Origin: Urechis unicinctus
Taxonomy: Eukaryota > Annelida > Polychaeta > Xenopneusta > Urechidae
NCBI GenBank assembly: GCA_034190875.2
Contig: CM067354.1
Coordinates: 66,670,668 to 66,734,667, forward strand
DNA length: 64,000 nt
Direction of reading: 5' to 3'
Part shown: positions 42,111 to 56,104 of the stretch, piece after piece
How the letters are laid out: every line of letters starts with the position of its first letter
Position numbering within the stretch: the stretch's first letter is position 1
Notes under the pieces: model-generated
The model's input: the letters and a program-made list of their open reading frames with translations, nothing else
The model's database searches: none
Told to the model about the DNA's origin: nothing
Translations under genes and position numbers: made by a program

Positions 42111-43945
42111 CGCCATCTGGACAAAAAAGGAGCGCAGCCTGACATATATTAATCAAGAATCGTTTACGACAGCAATAATAATTATGCCGGCACTGAATGT
42201 AATATATTTCCCTATTGTAGCAAATAACCAGTCCTTGATGTGTTATAGAAAATAGGGAAGTTCTTATTTGGTCTAATTTGATGATCTGCATATGGCTAAC
42301 TGGCATAAAATACCAAATTAAGTGGGAGGGTGACAGTTCCAGTATGGTTTCAATCATTTACAACTGCTATACTTATTGCAGCATCGCCTGGAAAATATAT
42401 GCATCCAATAAATTTTGGGGTTACAATAGATATCTTGTTTCGATAAAAAGTTAAGATGGAAACAAAGGCGCCAAAACAACCATCAGTATATTATGTGTTG
42501 ATCATGGTGCATTCTATGTCAGCCTTATCAAAGTGGATGATACAGACTTAATTTGGATTGCAGAGATTCATATATTTATTCATAATGACCACAAATGATC
42601 ATCGCCGAATATGATAATGAATCTTTAGAGTGGAGTGGTGATCACACCGACCAGCCAGCGATGTGGCATATATTGAAAACGTACATGGGTCAAGATTTGA
42701 AGATTATGGGTATCAATATGATTAAATAGGATGCCAAACACGCGGGATTAGGCAGTCGTTTATTATTTTTCATATTCAAAAATACAATTTTAGATCAAAC
42801 TGGAATAATGAGTCAATTAGGTATTGAGCTCAATCGAACTGGCAGCAATATTGTTAATGGATTTGGTATTAATACATGAGCCATAGAGGGCGTCAGCGTT
42901 TCCATTCTAAGTGATTCCGTTGTCACATGCAAACGGGTGAATCATCTGGTGAGTTAATCAAAACTATATCCCACCGCGCCCTAAGGCAAGCTTAAATTTA
43001 AATGTGCAACAATTTAATGACGCCTAGTGGAAAGGAGCCTTCACCAACGTTCTATTGCGCCGTTGAAGTATATGTGCCACCTAACAACGCGATTATCCAC
43101 ACAATTCGAGATCTATCCTATTTTCATATTCATCTTCTTAATATGTATAGCATAGTTTGTACAAACCGACACGAATTAGAAACCCTTTGCTGAAATAATG
43201 TAATGGTCTTTACGCCAAACCGCTGAATGATACTTATGTAAGAAATTACTGAGCCTAAAATATAACATTTGGATATATTCTCAGCTAACGCGGCTGTACA
43301 TTGTCATATCAAGCTATGCAAGCTTTCCTCCTTTGCATTGTCACGAGCTTATGATTTAACAATATAATTCATGCAGCCTGTAAGATGTGAATCTACAATG
43401 TGTTCTCTCGTTGGATATGCGCTATTGTATGTGGTTGATGTGACAAGTTCTTTAAATGTCAAATAAGAAAATTCGATTTCCCAATGTATTCGATAATCAG
43501 AAGTTCAAATAATGATAGATAAAGCAAATATGATAAAGACATGTTAATAGGTGGTCGTTTAAAATGTACACGTTCACTTTCATATAAAATGGAATAGTTG
43601 AACAACATTTTGTAACTTTGGCATTAATCAGAGACGTATTTTTACAAATCAGGATAGGCGAGGCATATCAATTGAAATGCCACAGCAAGCTGCCGTCACA
43701 AATAATGCAATTTTAGGTGAAACATTAGCTTGTCCAACAAACGAGTGTTATAAATTCCTATCGCACATACGCGCGATCGTATCGCCATTAATCTTAAGTG
43801 AGACATAGCTATTAGATATCACTGTTAACGCCCATAGTAACATAATGGTGGTGATATATATAACTGACCGTGATGCATGACAGTGTCCCTTAAGTGCCGT
43901 GGCTTATTTAACATAAATCATAATATCAGATATGTTTGCAAGATG

Positions 43946-45505
43946 CTATGCAACCTGCGACAATTTTTGTTATTCTTACATGGCAGATTGCGGACCAAGT
44001 TAAAGCGTATGAATGCATTATCATGGATCAAATACTATCGATTGCAAAACGCAGTTAAACAACGGCAAATATTATCTTGTTAATCAAATGTGCATTTTGA
44101 TTTTTGAGATGACTTACTAACAGGTAAATGATGTTTGCTTTATCATATAATGCCCACCATCGATCCGTTGATGCTTTCCGTGCAGTGAGATAAGGTTTTA
44201 TTCATTATCCAGAGCTAATGCTGATGATATTTTTAGGACCGAAGTATATCAATTCTGAGATGGCACGTGATGATGGGTGTTTATGGCTTGCTGTGCGTCC
44301 TATCCTTTTAAGTAATGGATATATGTAAGAACTCTTCTCAATTTTTATTGCACATTTGGGACATCTAGGTATAAGCTGCTTTTGTTAACGCAAAATTTAT
44401 GCCCGCCTTTACCAAATAAGCGACCGCTCCGTACTGTCATAGTTTTGCTAGCGCATTTTGTTTGTAGGATGGTGATTGCTTTTTTGCCCCCTCTCTCTCA
44501 ATTAATGTCAGTTTGGTAGCATCATATTGCGAATGATACGTGACTATAGATGCCATCTTCTTGCTATTGTGTACTTTTTATGACCGCCATTAGTAAAAAT
44601 GCTGATTACCAAGGAAATAGTAGGTTAAAGTTATTGCATAAATAGTGTAAAAGGCAACACTCCTAGGTTTGAAATCGTCGTTCTGTTGCTTTCAAACCTG
44701 CTCAGCTAGACGACTACAATGCATAGCTTGCCGCTATCATCTATGACTAGTTTCGTTTTATGATGCAGCTTACGCTTTTTGATCGTTCATACTCGCTATT
44801 TATAATTGATTATAACAAGCTCGCAGCTTTCATTCCACCTATTTGTTAAAAAAGATGACCACCTGGTTTGTTTTTGCTCATATAAACGATATTTATCCGA
44901 ACCAGTTATCTCGTCTAAAATATGAAGTTTAATTTCCCCTTCTCCTAATTTAGCATTTTCTCCAACGATATGTATGATCACGCGTGCATCAGGACATTTG
45001 CTTTCGTCGTCACTAGGATGAAGCTATTTTCGCTGACACTTAAATGAGCTTCACATCGATGCAAACATTCACAATAATGCTCACCTTTAATTAAAACCTT
45101 ACAGTTAAGGATATCACCAGTAAAAACAACAAACAATTTATCTATGAAAGCGTATTAAACCATAACCTCTGCGTATATCAATACATTTTGAGGTTTCGGT
45201 ATTTGTCTGGACCGGCCAAGCTTACAGTATTAAACGTCATATTTTCGTTATATTACGCATATATCGGAAGCAATCCAAGCGGGCACTCTCAGATGCTACT
45301 GATATGGAATTGAAAGTCTCAACTTTGGTGTGTATCAGCGAATACTAAAATTAGTTTTGGAGGCTATCGAGTGCAAGTCAATCACCCTACAAAAAATAAA
45401 GACAACATTAGGCGGTGATTACAATGGCCCATGAAGGGTGATAACTATGCGATATTGAGGCAAAAACTTATTTCAAATAATTTAGGCATATAAATATGAA
45501 AAAAA
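43946..45505. other. Junction between copies 2 and 3
   Basis: 1.56 kb without homologue in the window and unlike the 19,831-21,511 junction. Short frames only, no recognised element. Confidence 0.5.
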
Positions 45506-46052
45506 ATGTTATTTATTCATTTGCTCTGCTAATGCCGATTTCTCATCACAAAAACAATGGATGAATAAATGTAATGCAAGATATAACACGTCCAGTTATC
45601 GTGCGGTAATTCAGTCTTAACATAATGCCTTTCCACAGAAGTACAGCATGCGCTTATTTGATATGTTATTTCATTTCTTTGAAACAACCCATCACGAAAT
45701 GGTTTAAAAGATAATGTAATATATCAAGCTTCAAATAACCCGTTACCGGGGAAATTCACTGGTTTCATATTATCCTCGTCTACTACTGCAACTTAAAATC
45801 CGACCTTAACACCACCAGGGTATTGCTAATACGAATGTGATTGCTTAATGGACCGCTGTTAACACAGGACACATTATACAATTATATAGGTGATAAAATC
45901 TTGTTGATGCATTTGAACGAGTTATATGGAACATGAACAACGTCAACGAGGTAGTAGTTATTGCATACTTGCAATGACGTCAAATGGGTACTTGTCAAAT
46001 CGTGTATATGTAGGTCAATAGCTAATTATCGTAATATAAAGCTGGACCAATA
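45506..46052 (+). repeat. Block A1, copy 3
   Basis: Homologue of 1-565. It diverges right after CTGGACCAATA, exactly where copy 1 enters a TA/GA array. Confidence 0.8.
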
Positions 46053-46314
46053 CTCACTGTTTATATTACCACCCAAACCCTATATACGTTTCTAACATTT
46101 AAATATCCCTACCCACTGATACGTAAGTGGTCATAAAAGATATATCTTTAATTTGTGATTTGCGTCTTGGTTAACTTAAAATGTGGTTTCCGGAAGTAGT
46201 TTGTCAAAGACATCAGAAGGCTTATCTGCAACATGTCACTGTCGGGTGTCCGAAGTGAATGCCTTACATAGTCCGAAGTAGCAATTGATTAACATTGCAT
46301 ATACATATACACAC
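46053..46314. other. Short copy-3-only spacer
   Basis: No homologue seen; no features recognised. Confidence 0.4.
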
Positions 46315-46367
46315 ACGCACACACACACATATATAGATATATATATATAGATAATATATATATATAT

Positions 46368-46448
<81 letters not shown>

Positions 46449-46486
46449 TATATATATATATCTATATATCTATATTTATATATATA

Positions 46487-46552
<66 letters not shown>
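46315..46552. repeat. (CA)/(TA)n array with GATA-left / TATC-right symmetry
   Basis: Begins with a short CA run, then TA with GATA interruptions near 46,335, 46,348 and 46,368. TCTA interruptions follow near 46,461, 46,469 and 46,487, mirror-placed about a centre near 46,415. Block A3 starts immediately to its right. Confidence 0.9.
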
Positions 46553-46554
<2 letters not shown>

Positions 46555-46556
<2 letters not shown>

Positions 46557-47570
46557 TACCATTGGCGGCTTTATTGTTTGCATCTGTCACTCAATCCAAA
46601 GTTTGATATCTATGTGAGGCACTAGTGTTTAATCTCGTTTCGCTAGCTTTGAAAACCTTAATGGAATGGTTAGAGGGATTCATGAAAACTTGAGAGATGA
46701 CTCATATATTCAACACCTGCTGGTGACATAACTAGGCAAATGCAATTACACGGTATAGTCACGATAATTGTCAAGTATTGTTATGTTCGGTTGGGAGAAT
46801 AACATATTACTCGGTTATTAGTCCAGGGCAACCATATTGCCACCTTTGCTATGTCTTGGTGAATGACATTTTAGCAGAAGTTACAGCGAAGAATTTCACT
46901 GATTCACTAATAGGCAATATTCTGGTTCAGGGAGTACAATTGGTGTATTCTCTTGCGTTGATTATTACATTTATATGTTAAACAGGTAAATGCTAGTAAC
47001 ATGAATTATCTTAAACTACTAGCAAAATTCGAGTTTGCAAGTGAGTGAGCGGTTAGTCCATATATTCGAGTTTGCAAAAGAAAACGCACAAGAAAACGCT
47101 GCTGTGCTTAGTGAAATCAGATTGATTGAAGATATCCTATACAATGATCAGCATGAAAAAAAGTACGAGCAAAGGGGGGAATGATATTTATTTGAGGCTT
47201 ATTTTATAATTACTGAAATCACCGAAAGGACATTCATCAGTGAGGTGAGCAATACCTGAGCACCCACTATATTTAGTGGCATTTAGACGTGTTTATTTCC
47301 TTGAGCTACTCCAATGTCTTTTGTAGCAAACGGAGACAGATTTAAGATCAACAGGAATAATATAGGTCGGTGTTTGAGGTCAGCCATCTTATTTCATCTA
47401 ATGAACCAAGGTACGCAGTAGTTTTATGTTAATGTTAGGGGTTAATCATTTGCATTCTATATGCATATATTGACTTTCAGACACAGCATCACCAAAATGG
47501 CTGGAGTTAACCAATTGTTGCAAATACCATTTGGACCTCCGCAGTCTAAATGTTGATCATTCAGCTTCAG
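46555..47570 (+). repeat. Block A3, copy 3
   Basis: Homologue of 2,255-2,955 and 21,870-22,900. Contains the about 190 bp shared only with copy 2 and a small private duplication around ATATTCGAGTTTGCAA near 47,030-47,080. Confidence 0.85.
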
Positions 47571-48851
47571 TACTGTCGCTTTTAATGAAATGGTTATCCA
47601 TCTTAGTTATGAATTCAAATGAATAAATATAAGATAATTAATACACAGCTGTTAACCATGTAATCACATTCCCTGTAAATATAACGTCACAGCGCATATA
47701 ACACGTTTATCTTCTGTTATGAAGTCGTTGGAATCATCTTTACGAGATGTTGCTTACATGAAGAAGCAGTCTATTACTCATTCAGGAATATTCCAACAAT
47801 ATGCATTCAGCAGCATTCTATTGTTATTGTTTGGACAAGCTGACAAGTGGATGTTGTGTGTCCCATAAGTTAAGTCACTATACGCTTAATACATCTTACT
47901 GATCAGATTATATTTTTATCAAATGGGAGATCGGCTACCATATTTAATGTTAATGCAAATACGGTGTATGCATCATGTATCTTACTATATAATTGGTAGA
48001 TATAGCTGTCTAATGCCACAACATTATACTTATCAGCCAGTGTTCGTGTAAAAGCATGAAATGTATGCTCGTTCGGTCAAGCATCTGCCACACACTGAAT
48101 TATTTTGCTTAAAGCATCTGTGCCTGTGGAATGGATTATGTTGTTAACACTTGCAAGGCTACCTCAATGCAGTCCACCGATGATTGCAATATTGCACCCA
48201 GTCATCACACAATCGAGCCGTAATTCGTGATGTATCTTTAGTTGTAATCAGTATTAAACATGACAAATAAGCTTCAGTTCATAAATGCGTAACTGGTCGA
48301 TAAGAATAATGGTGAAATATATCGGTTGATGACGATGACGTCTGATATTACGTAATTGATATTAAGGAATACTAGATTTAATTCACTACACGCATTATAG
48401 ATAAATATGATCAGAAGACATTGTTTCACACTGGATATCAGCTATAATGCTTATACGTATCAAAATCCGCATTAATCTGTTTTACGTAAATGCTATCATG
48501 ATGATATGTTAAAAATTAACGCGGTTGCTTGCATTACACTCTCTTTCGTGTAATTTAGGTGTATGTATCAATTGTCAGATATAGCTATGTGATGCCACAA
48601 CATAATTACTATTTCCTTATGCCTTGCGGTCAATTATTATGCTTAATTAAACTTGTATGTTAGATTTATAGTAATCGCGGCGCATGAATCACTGAGGCAT
48701 GATTTCTAAAACTGTGTTATTATCAGGTGGCCTCCTCATGAGTGAATCCCCTTAGCAGAGCAATAATAAAGTTGCATACATCCGTTGCATACATCCGAAC
48801 TGCAATGACATCATAATCCCCCTGCGACATACAAGGATTCGGCTAGCCCAC

Positions 48852-48942
48852 ATGGCCATAGCGCGCAATGGTGTGGCACAAGTGATTCTAGCGCTGATGG
48901 CCATAGCGCGCGCAATACGGCACTAATATGGACGCTAGCGCT
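48852..48942 (+). repeat. 45 bp imperfect tandem duplication
   Basis: Two units starting ATGGCCATAGCGCGC at 48,852 and 48,897. Copies 1 and 2 have one unit (near 6,985 and 25,897). A 14 bp tandem (GTTGCATACATCCG twice) lies just upstream at 48,772-48,799. Confidence 0.85.
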
Positions 48943-49050
48943 AACTTTTACTACAAATCTAAACCGATGCAAGCAGAACAAAATATGATGATAAGATTTC
49001 AACGAAAAGTATGTATGTCAACATGCATGGTAACATGCATGGTTACATGC

Positions 49051-49302
49051 ATGCATGCATACATAGACACACACATACATACTTATATACATTCATTCAT
49101 ACATACATACGTACGTACGTACATACGTACATACGTAAATACATACATACAAACATACATACATACATTCATACATGCATACATACATACATACATACAT
49201 ACATACATACATACATACATACATACATACATACATACATACATACATACATACATACATACATACATACATACATACATACAGACATACATACATACAT
49301 AA
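49051..49302. repeat. (ATAC)n microsatellite, copy 3 (shortest)
   Basis: About 250 bp. Its left half is degenerate (TACG, ATTC variants) and its right half pure. The interruptions lie on the opposite side from those in copy 2. Flanks match the other two arrays. Confidence 0.95.
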
Positions 49303-51696
49303 ATCATTAACTGCCGTTACATTTTGCCCCTTCTTTTACAGGCGATGCCCACTGACACTTGAAGTAGTCTGATGGATGGCCTAGGCTTTGTTGTTGTAAA
49401 ACGCACTGTGCCGTTGGGTACCACTGAAGGGGTGAAATAGCTGAAGTGAATGAGGATCTTACGTGATGGGATGTACCCTGTTATCAATTAAGCTGTATCG
49501 TTTTGCATGAGAGTTTGGAGAATCCCTTCAATGATTGATGCTCTGCAGATGTAATTTGCCGCTCTTTTAATGCAAGACCTTATAATTTATAGCAGACATC
49601 ATTAAGTGGTAATTATTTTGTCATCACTTGGTTTTTTCCAGTGTTGTCATGGTTTCCTCATTCATTCTATACATATATTCTAAATGGACTATCTTGAATG
49701 AGAATCAGCTGAGCAGATAACGCTGCTAATAGAAACGGTTTCCTGGTGTAAAATTTAGGAATGATGATTAAGTATCGTCATAGGTCACAGTTCGGCCTAA
49801 CGAAACACATTTTAGCTGAACACCAAGGCGGCAACTCAAACATATCTCCTCCATACTCCCATAACCTGATGTGCGCGTCTCTGTATTCAGGCAGTGATTC
49901 GTAAATGCCACTAAATGGACTGCATTGTATATAGAAAATGACTACGGTGATATATGGCATCAGGTAAACCTTTGACGCATAAATAGTATTACTCATCAAA
50001 TGGGCAGTATAAGCATATTTATTTCCGTTAAGGTATGATTGGTTCGCAAAATAATATTCTTTCACAATGAATGTTCTGCGTTAGTATGTGACAGTGTGTT
50101 GTCTAAGTTTAAATCTTTAACAGACATGGAATAAACTGAATGTCCAGGACAGTTTACTCAAGAAATGAGTTTTGAGACAAGAATAAACTCACTAAGGAAT
50201 CAGTCAACAGACGATATGGAACCCATACATACGCTCAATGCTTTTAGTGCGGATAAGTTCTTGTAAAACTAGTTGATGTATTGGGCAATGTCCACAATTA
50301 TTTAATTTGAATCCAAGGTACTGTTATTCGAGTTAAGCTATGCGACAAGAAAACATCTTTCGTATGAAAACAAATTACAAAACAAAACAGCTCTCCTCAC
50401 TAGATGTAATGGAATCACAAACTTTTATCCCCATATCCATGCTTTTACTGGTCAGCATAATGTAATCGTAACCATGGCTTATGCTTCAATAATCTTTTAT
50501 GGTGATGTAACCCGTTCCGCATATTAAACATCAATTTTTGCGACATGGCGATCAAGTAAGGGAAGAATACGTTGTAAATTTGGTTCAAAGGGGTATTTTC
50601 ATATAGCCTACAGAACTTGATCGCTTGTGATCCTCCAATTACTTTTTGTATCTGTCGTTCTCGATATTGTATCTTTCCCATATAGGTGCTGCATCTCCAT
50701 TAAACTTTAGAAAACCTTATTAGAATATATGTAAGGTCTGATGGGTAAGCTATTGATTTCGCCTAAATGTGCCGTAAAGGTGATTGTGTCATTTTAATAT
50801 GAAGTGATTGTGATATAAACAAATTGTGACGCGTAAACTTTTCAAGGATCAATTCGGCATATGATACCATCGGTATCATGTGGTACGGTATTAGTTAAAA
50901 AAAATACCCGCATCCATGATAAGTTAAGTGCGTAAATCGATGTTTAAAACACGGAATTCGACGATTGTCGAGGAACTTAATTTGGATAGACGTTCAGGTC
51001 AATCTGCGGAAACCTCGCACTGGGCTCAGAGCTTATGAGTTACATTTTATTCTATTGTATTGATACTGTTAATCGGCAATGTGTCCGGACAATCTGGGTT
51101 ATTGTTGGACATAAGGAAATCGCGTGTACTTGTCTAGGCCTAGATATAACCGCGACCATACTATTACTGCTGTGATGAGACTTGGCCATTTTCATTTGAC
51201 ACGTAATTGCAAAATAGAATGCGGTGAACAGTGGCGAATGTTTAATCTCGCAATTTTCTAGAAGTAATACGATAAATTACAACTAAATTCCTTATGGTCT
51301 CTACATTGATTATGAAGAAATGCGCCATTTACAGCCGTTATCAATATATTTTGAGATCACTTAACGAAATGTCTTATTGGTCCCTATCAACCTTGAATGA
51401 CGCAAATGTTCCGGACTTAAACAATAATATACGTCAGATATACCACTGGCATATTAAGGCTTTGCTGAAAGGAAATACAATTGATATGGGAAGATCAATG
51501 TATGCTACTCTTTACATCGAAATTCTTACATCGGTATATTATTAGAACATCAGCAGCAAAGCCTGCAGTAAGCATAACGTTTGGTCGAAGCGTTAATTTC
51601 TAGCACTGTTGTCACTTTTAACAAAACACTGTGGCCGAAAACGCTAGATTTATATTTCATTGCCGCTGTAAAATGCAACAATTTATTGCTTTTGAT

Positions 51697-52392
51697 AGTG
51701 TCAAGCAGGCCGGCACAGCACAGAAAGCCACAAACACATGTTCATTCATCATGCGTCAGCTGGGACCTTTTCCTGCAGATCATTATTTATTATGCAATGC
51801 TATCGAAGTGAAAAACTGAGCTACACACTCCTCTCTTTGCTGCGTTAGTTTTATAAAGAGGGAACTGTAGGCAACAGTTTATCAACTACGGTTTCCCCGA
51901 ACAATGCCTGAAAGCATTCGGTTAATGTGCATGCGGTCCAATGCACCAGCAAAACTAACCTCCTTAAGTTACACTGGGAGGTGTAAGATAAAATATCCAC
52001 ACTGCAGAAACTGACGACAGATGCAGCTCCTACAAGACTCGAACAATTTAACATGTTTCTAATTTACCTATATGTGAACGTGCGTCGCTCTGACTACGGT
52101 CAGCATAAAGTTCTACTAATATGTCAAGATTACAATATATATGTGCCAAGCGCAAATATATTCATCAATGACCAACATATATGTTACAATGACAATTTCT
52201 AATTCACGCCTGTTGCATTATGACCAAATCAATATATCTGCTTTGTGAATAAAGACTATTACTACCCATGTTTTTTTGTGAAAGAAATAACTTCGTAGAT
52301 GCAGAAAGGCACTACCTATTAGTATGAGTGTGAAGATTATACTCCTCACATTACTATGAACTATGACATCGATAGCACCCTACTAGAGCCCA
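51697..52392. other. About 700 bp copy-3-only segment
   Basis: Separates pieces that are adjacent in copy 2 (28,760 and 28,761), so it is an insertion in copy 3 or a deletion in copy 2. Overlapping short frames on the plus strand and one on the minus strand have no recognisable domain. Confidence 0.5.
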
Positions 52393-52505
52393 ACTAAATT
52401 ATGCTAAAATTCAAGCATTTGTTTACTCTAATAAGGCTCGAACAGAGCCACTCAAACGCCCTCAGTGGTAACGCACTTTGATGTCATATTTTTGACAAGA
52501 CCCTT
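52393..52505 (+). repeat. Last piece of copy 3: right edge of the array
   Basis: Matches 28,761-28,886, sharing CAAACGCCCTCA and GCACTTTGATGT, and ends at TTTTGACAAGACCC. Beyond this no unit homology is found. Confidence 0.8.
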
Positions 52506-55500
52506 GGGCAGGAGAAATGTTTGGAGATTCTCAATCCGTCAGGGCATTAACTTTATGCGATATAAATCTGTCCTGATTCTCTGTGTTCATTTTTCTAAGA
52601 ATATTCAGAATAATCTTACTAATGACTGTCAGTACCGATATAATCCTTTCAGACGTCCAACCTATTTAACTGGTCTATTTTTTACTCTAGAGGTAAGGCA
52701 TCAATCCTGCTTAGTGTGGAAACTTAAGCCTAGCTTTAGGTTGATACATCCGGGAATTGTTTTGAATAGTTAGGATTGTGCTCGCAATGATCCTGCCTCA
52801 TTGTGCAACCACACACATATTAAATCATACCTAAATGGTGACGCTTTGATCCTGAAATATAAGAATACATATACGCTGCACTGAAGACAATAAGTATTGT
52901 GAAATAATTAAGAAACCGGATTAGCACGGAAAAACAACACACAGGAATGTACTTTACTGTGTGTAATGCCTCTAGACAATACTATACTCGCTGGTACGAA
53001 CGTACATGGGATTTAGGCTTCGGAGTATGTGTTCGAAGTTACAACGTAGCACAAATGCGGATTTCAAACAAACATTTAAAGTAGTTGATACAATATATTA
53101 GGCTGTCATAGTCATATAAAGCGGATCTTCCGGATTGTTTGTAATGCCATGCCATATAATTCTTACGCAAGTATATGGTCCTGCACATTAGCTCTGCAAC
53201 TTCGCTGAGCTATTTAGGATAAATTGTAGGTCCTGACAAAGTTAAACATCATTATATTTTATGAATATATCGCTGGGAAAGTCATAATAAAATTGCTATG
53301 CCTAAAGCTATGATTTGTGATTTTACAGTCTTCTGCCATTAATAAACATGCGTTGCCTATGTCGTGTCCGATTAAGATATAAGGCAGAAAGGTATCGCTC
53401 TCTCTTTTATTCTGTTGTTACTTGGCAATGGGTGACACATCTTGTCAGTTAGTTGTATCTATACATCAACTAGTCGCCGTGTCAAGTCATCTAGTCTAAA
53501 GTCATAACCAGACAAGTGTTCGCTAAAAGTGAATGTCAAAGGCGGACGCATGTATGTGTGCATGTGTGATGTTCGAGATCTGTAGGTACGTGTGAATAAG
53601 ATAAAAATCGACAAGCCGAAAAAGACAACTGAGGCCTATAACTCATCACGAAGTGCATTCAACAAGGGGTATAATCAGTTTTAATAATATGTGTTCCAGC
53701 AATGGAAAAGACATCGAACCGTTTTCCCATTCAATTTTGCATTCATTGAGCAGTTTAATTTTGCCCTTCCTGAGAACGGGTCCTGCTTTGCATCTATGCA
53801 AGAGTATAATTTGCCCCTCCAATTAGTTCACAGCAATACCAATGACTTGATAGTCTACCTAAACATACATAACGCACATAAAGGTAAACATCGTCCTTTT
53901 ATACATTGAATATTTGAATAGTATTGATGTTAATGTTTTTGGCTATCATAACCGGAGGTTCGTCACCGTTCAACGGATGAAATGGATGAATGACATAATA
54001 TCGCTTTCCCTTAAAAAAATATATCAGATTTTGCGTCTAACCAACCGTCGATTAATATCACTCATAATCTGGTATCAATCACACTCTGCTTTCCTGCTGT
54101 GCAATATACGTCACACATAGTTTTGTTTGGTTTGTATAATGGACATACTAGATTGTTCAAGTTTATATATTCATATTGAAGCGTAAAGAGCTATCGCAAC
54201 GATTATGCAGTGTACGTTTAACTTTGTGTTGGTATACAAAATCCTCGCCATACATATATACTGTTGTTGAGGGACATTACGAATATGACTTGAAGTGAAC
54301 CAAGCAATAGGATTGCGATTAATAGTTTCGTGAATATTGCATACTACTTAACACGCAAAGTTGCATAGGTTTATTGGGTGCAGTTGAGCTTGAATATGAC
54401 ATTAAGACAGACTGCTTATTTTCAAGCTTGTTGTTACACCCGATTAGAAGGTCAACATCACACTATGGATTTCTTGAATAGTTGTGCAAGGAAAGCCAAG
54501 GTTCTTCTAGACTCTTTGAATGTCCCCCATGTATATTAAGGTACAGGAAAATAGACAGAAGGGTTCACTTTTACATTTCATCTGATACGTCATAGATTCT
54601 CAGACATTCGCTCTTTTGTTGCTTCGAATATTAACCAGATATATTCGAAAAATGTCAAATTATATCGGTTTCGGGTGGCATCGGACGGGTTATGATTACT
54701 TATATAACTTTACCGTCCTAATGCTTTCTATCAAACTTTTGTTATGGCGTTTTATCCAGATCATAGAAGAAATAACATAAATATGTCTGCTTTACCCACG
54801 TATCACTCCACAAACCCATCAATCACGAATTGAGCACAATGTTAGCTATCCCCCTAAGCAGATTCAAATAGGCATACAAAACTTCGGATGAACACGCTTA
54901 CCCACGTACCTGTATATAAATATCGTACGCAAGCTATCGCGCCACATCTGAGTGCCTGGTTAGACTCAAGTCTATGACAACTACAACTGTATGGTAATGG
55001 AACTCGAGACTGTGCGCTGCATTAAGACCATTTTGGTTCGACCATTTATCTCTCTATCCTGCATATGCTTCACGCTGAGTTGAATAAGTAGAATTACAAA
55101 CAAATGATAGCACCCAAACCGACAATATATCATTACTTGAGACATTTGTATGATATTTGCTTCCTGTAGGGAACCATGATTAATTGGAAAGGCATCTCGG
55201 TAGTCCTCTGACAATATATATATATATATGTCATAGTTAGGACCATGCACTACTACCCAGTGCTTACGGTGAAGCAATACGGATGTGATGGCTTCGGAAC
55301 ACCCGTTTGGATAAGCTTTACATGGTAGATAAAATTTATCTCTTTTCAACTTCAACAATTCAAAGATCTTTAATTGAGATCAGGTCTGGTAAACTAGTCG
55401 GGGGATTAACGATAAAATAGCAGAATACATAGTCTCCTCATCGACTGGCCATAAAAAGTCAATCGTAGTCAAGGACGCTGGGTCACGTTGTTACCGAATG

Positions 55501-56104
55501 TGTCACCAGATAAGCTGTCGAGAGATACTGACTGATATCACAATGATCTCGACATCTTTGGAGTTTTCTTAAGGATAAAAACCTATCCATCATTGATACA
55601 TGAACAACTTTGCCCCAGACAGCAGCTTGCAATAAGTAATAACATACATTTCAGCCCGGTGATTATCTATGTCGGGACAACTTGATTCATGACAGAGGGA
55701 TCACAATAACATATATTTCTTCTTGTCAGTAGCTAATACTCAGTCATATTAGCTTCATCAGTATCCAGCTTCCATTTCTCTGCAGGAGAACCTACTTGAT
55801 AATAACATACCAATAATGCTTTAGAAGAGCAATAATCACATGTCCGACCTTATAAGGACGGGTTCAATTGTTTCAAACATAGATTGGATGCTTTTCTCGG
55901 ATATTTACATCGAAATAAGTCATCAAATAAGACAATCTTAACTAAGTATGTGAGTTGTGTTGCTATGAATGCTTTGTACGAAAGAGAGTGAGAAGAACCG
56001 ATGTCAGTTTGGGGCAAATACAACAGTATTGTGGAATAAGTGTCTTGACATGATGCAATGATTATAGATGCAAAAATCTTTAAAATGATGAAGTAATGTT
56101 TGTT
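52506..56104. other. Right flank, unmatched DNA
   Basis: 3.6 kb with no homologue in the window and no microsatellite longer than a short TA run near 55,218. Several frames of 68-125 codons (for example 54,981-55,358 minus) have no recognisable domains. The 5' part of the neighbouring LINE could extend into the right end, but I could not read it. Confidence 0.4.

Larger units (their letters stand above)
47862..51696 (+). repeat. Block B, copy 3
   Basis: Homologue of 5,880-10,020 and 24,950-28,760. It retains the segments that copies 1 and 2 lost separately: about 400 bp at 50,510-51,000 and about 80 bp before GGCAATGTGTCCGG at 51,077. It lacks the sequence around the TA site of copy 1 (about 49,850-49,870). 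Confidence 0.85.
45506..52505 (+). repeat. Large complex tandem unit, copy 3 (truncated on the right)
   Basis: Third direct copy, retaining A1 (45,506-46,052), A3 (46,555-47,570) and B (47,862-51,696), plus a last matching piece at 52,393-52,505 that pairs with 28,761-28,886. It then ends; blocks E and C are not found before the window ends. It keeps segments that copies 1 and 2 have each lost separately: about 190 bp near 46,620-46,820 shared with copy 2 only, and about 400 bp near 50,510-51,000 shared with copy 1 only. It therefore looks closest to the ancestral arrangement over this part. Confidence 0.8.

Noticed and set aside
54981-55358. 125-codon minus-strand frame as a gene
   Set aside because: No recognisable domain, an internal TA-derived Ile-Tyr stretch, and no homologue to test. 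Length alone is not convincing.
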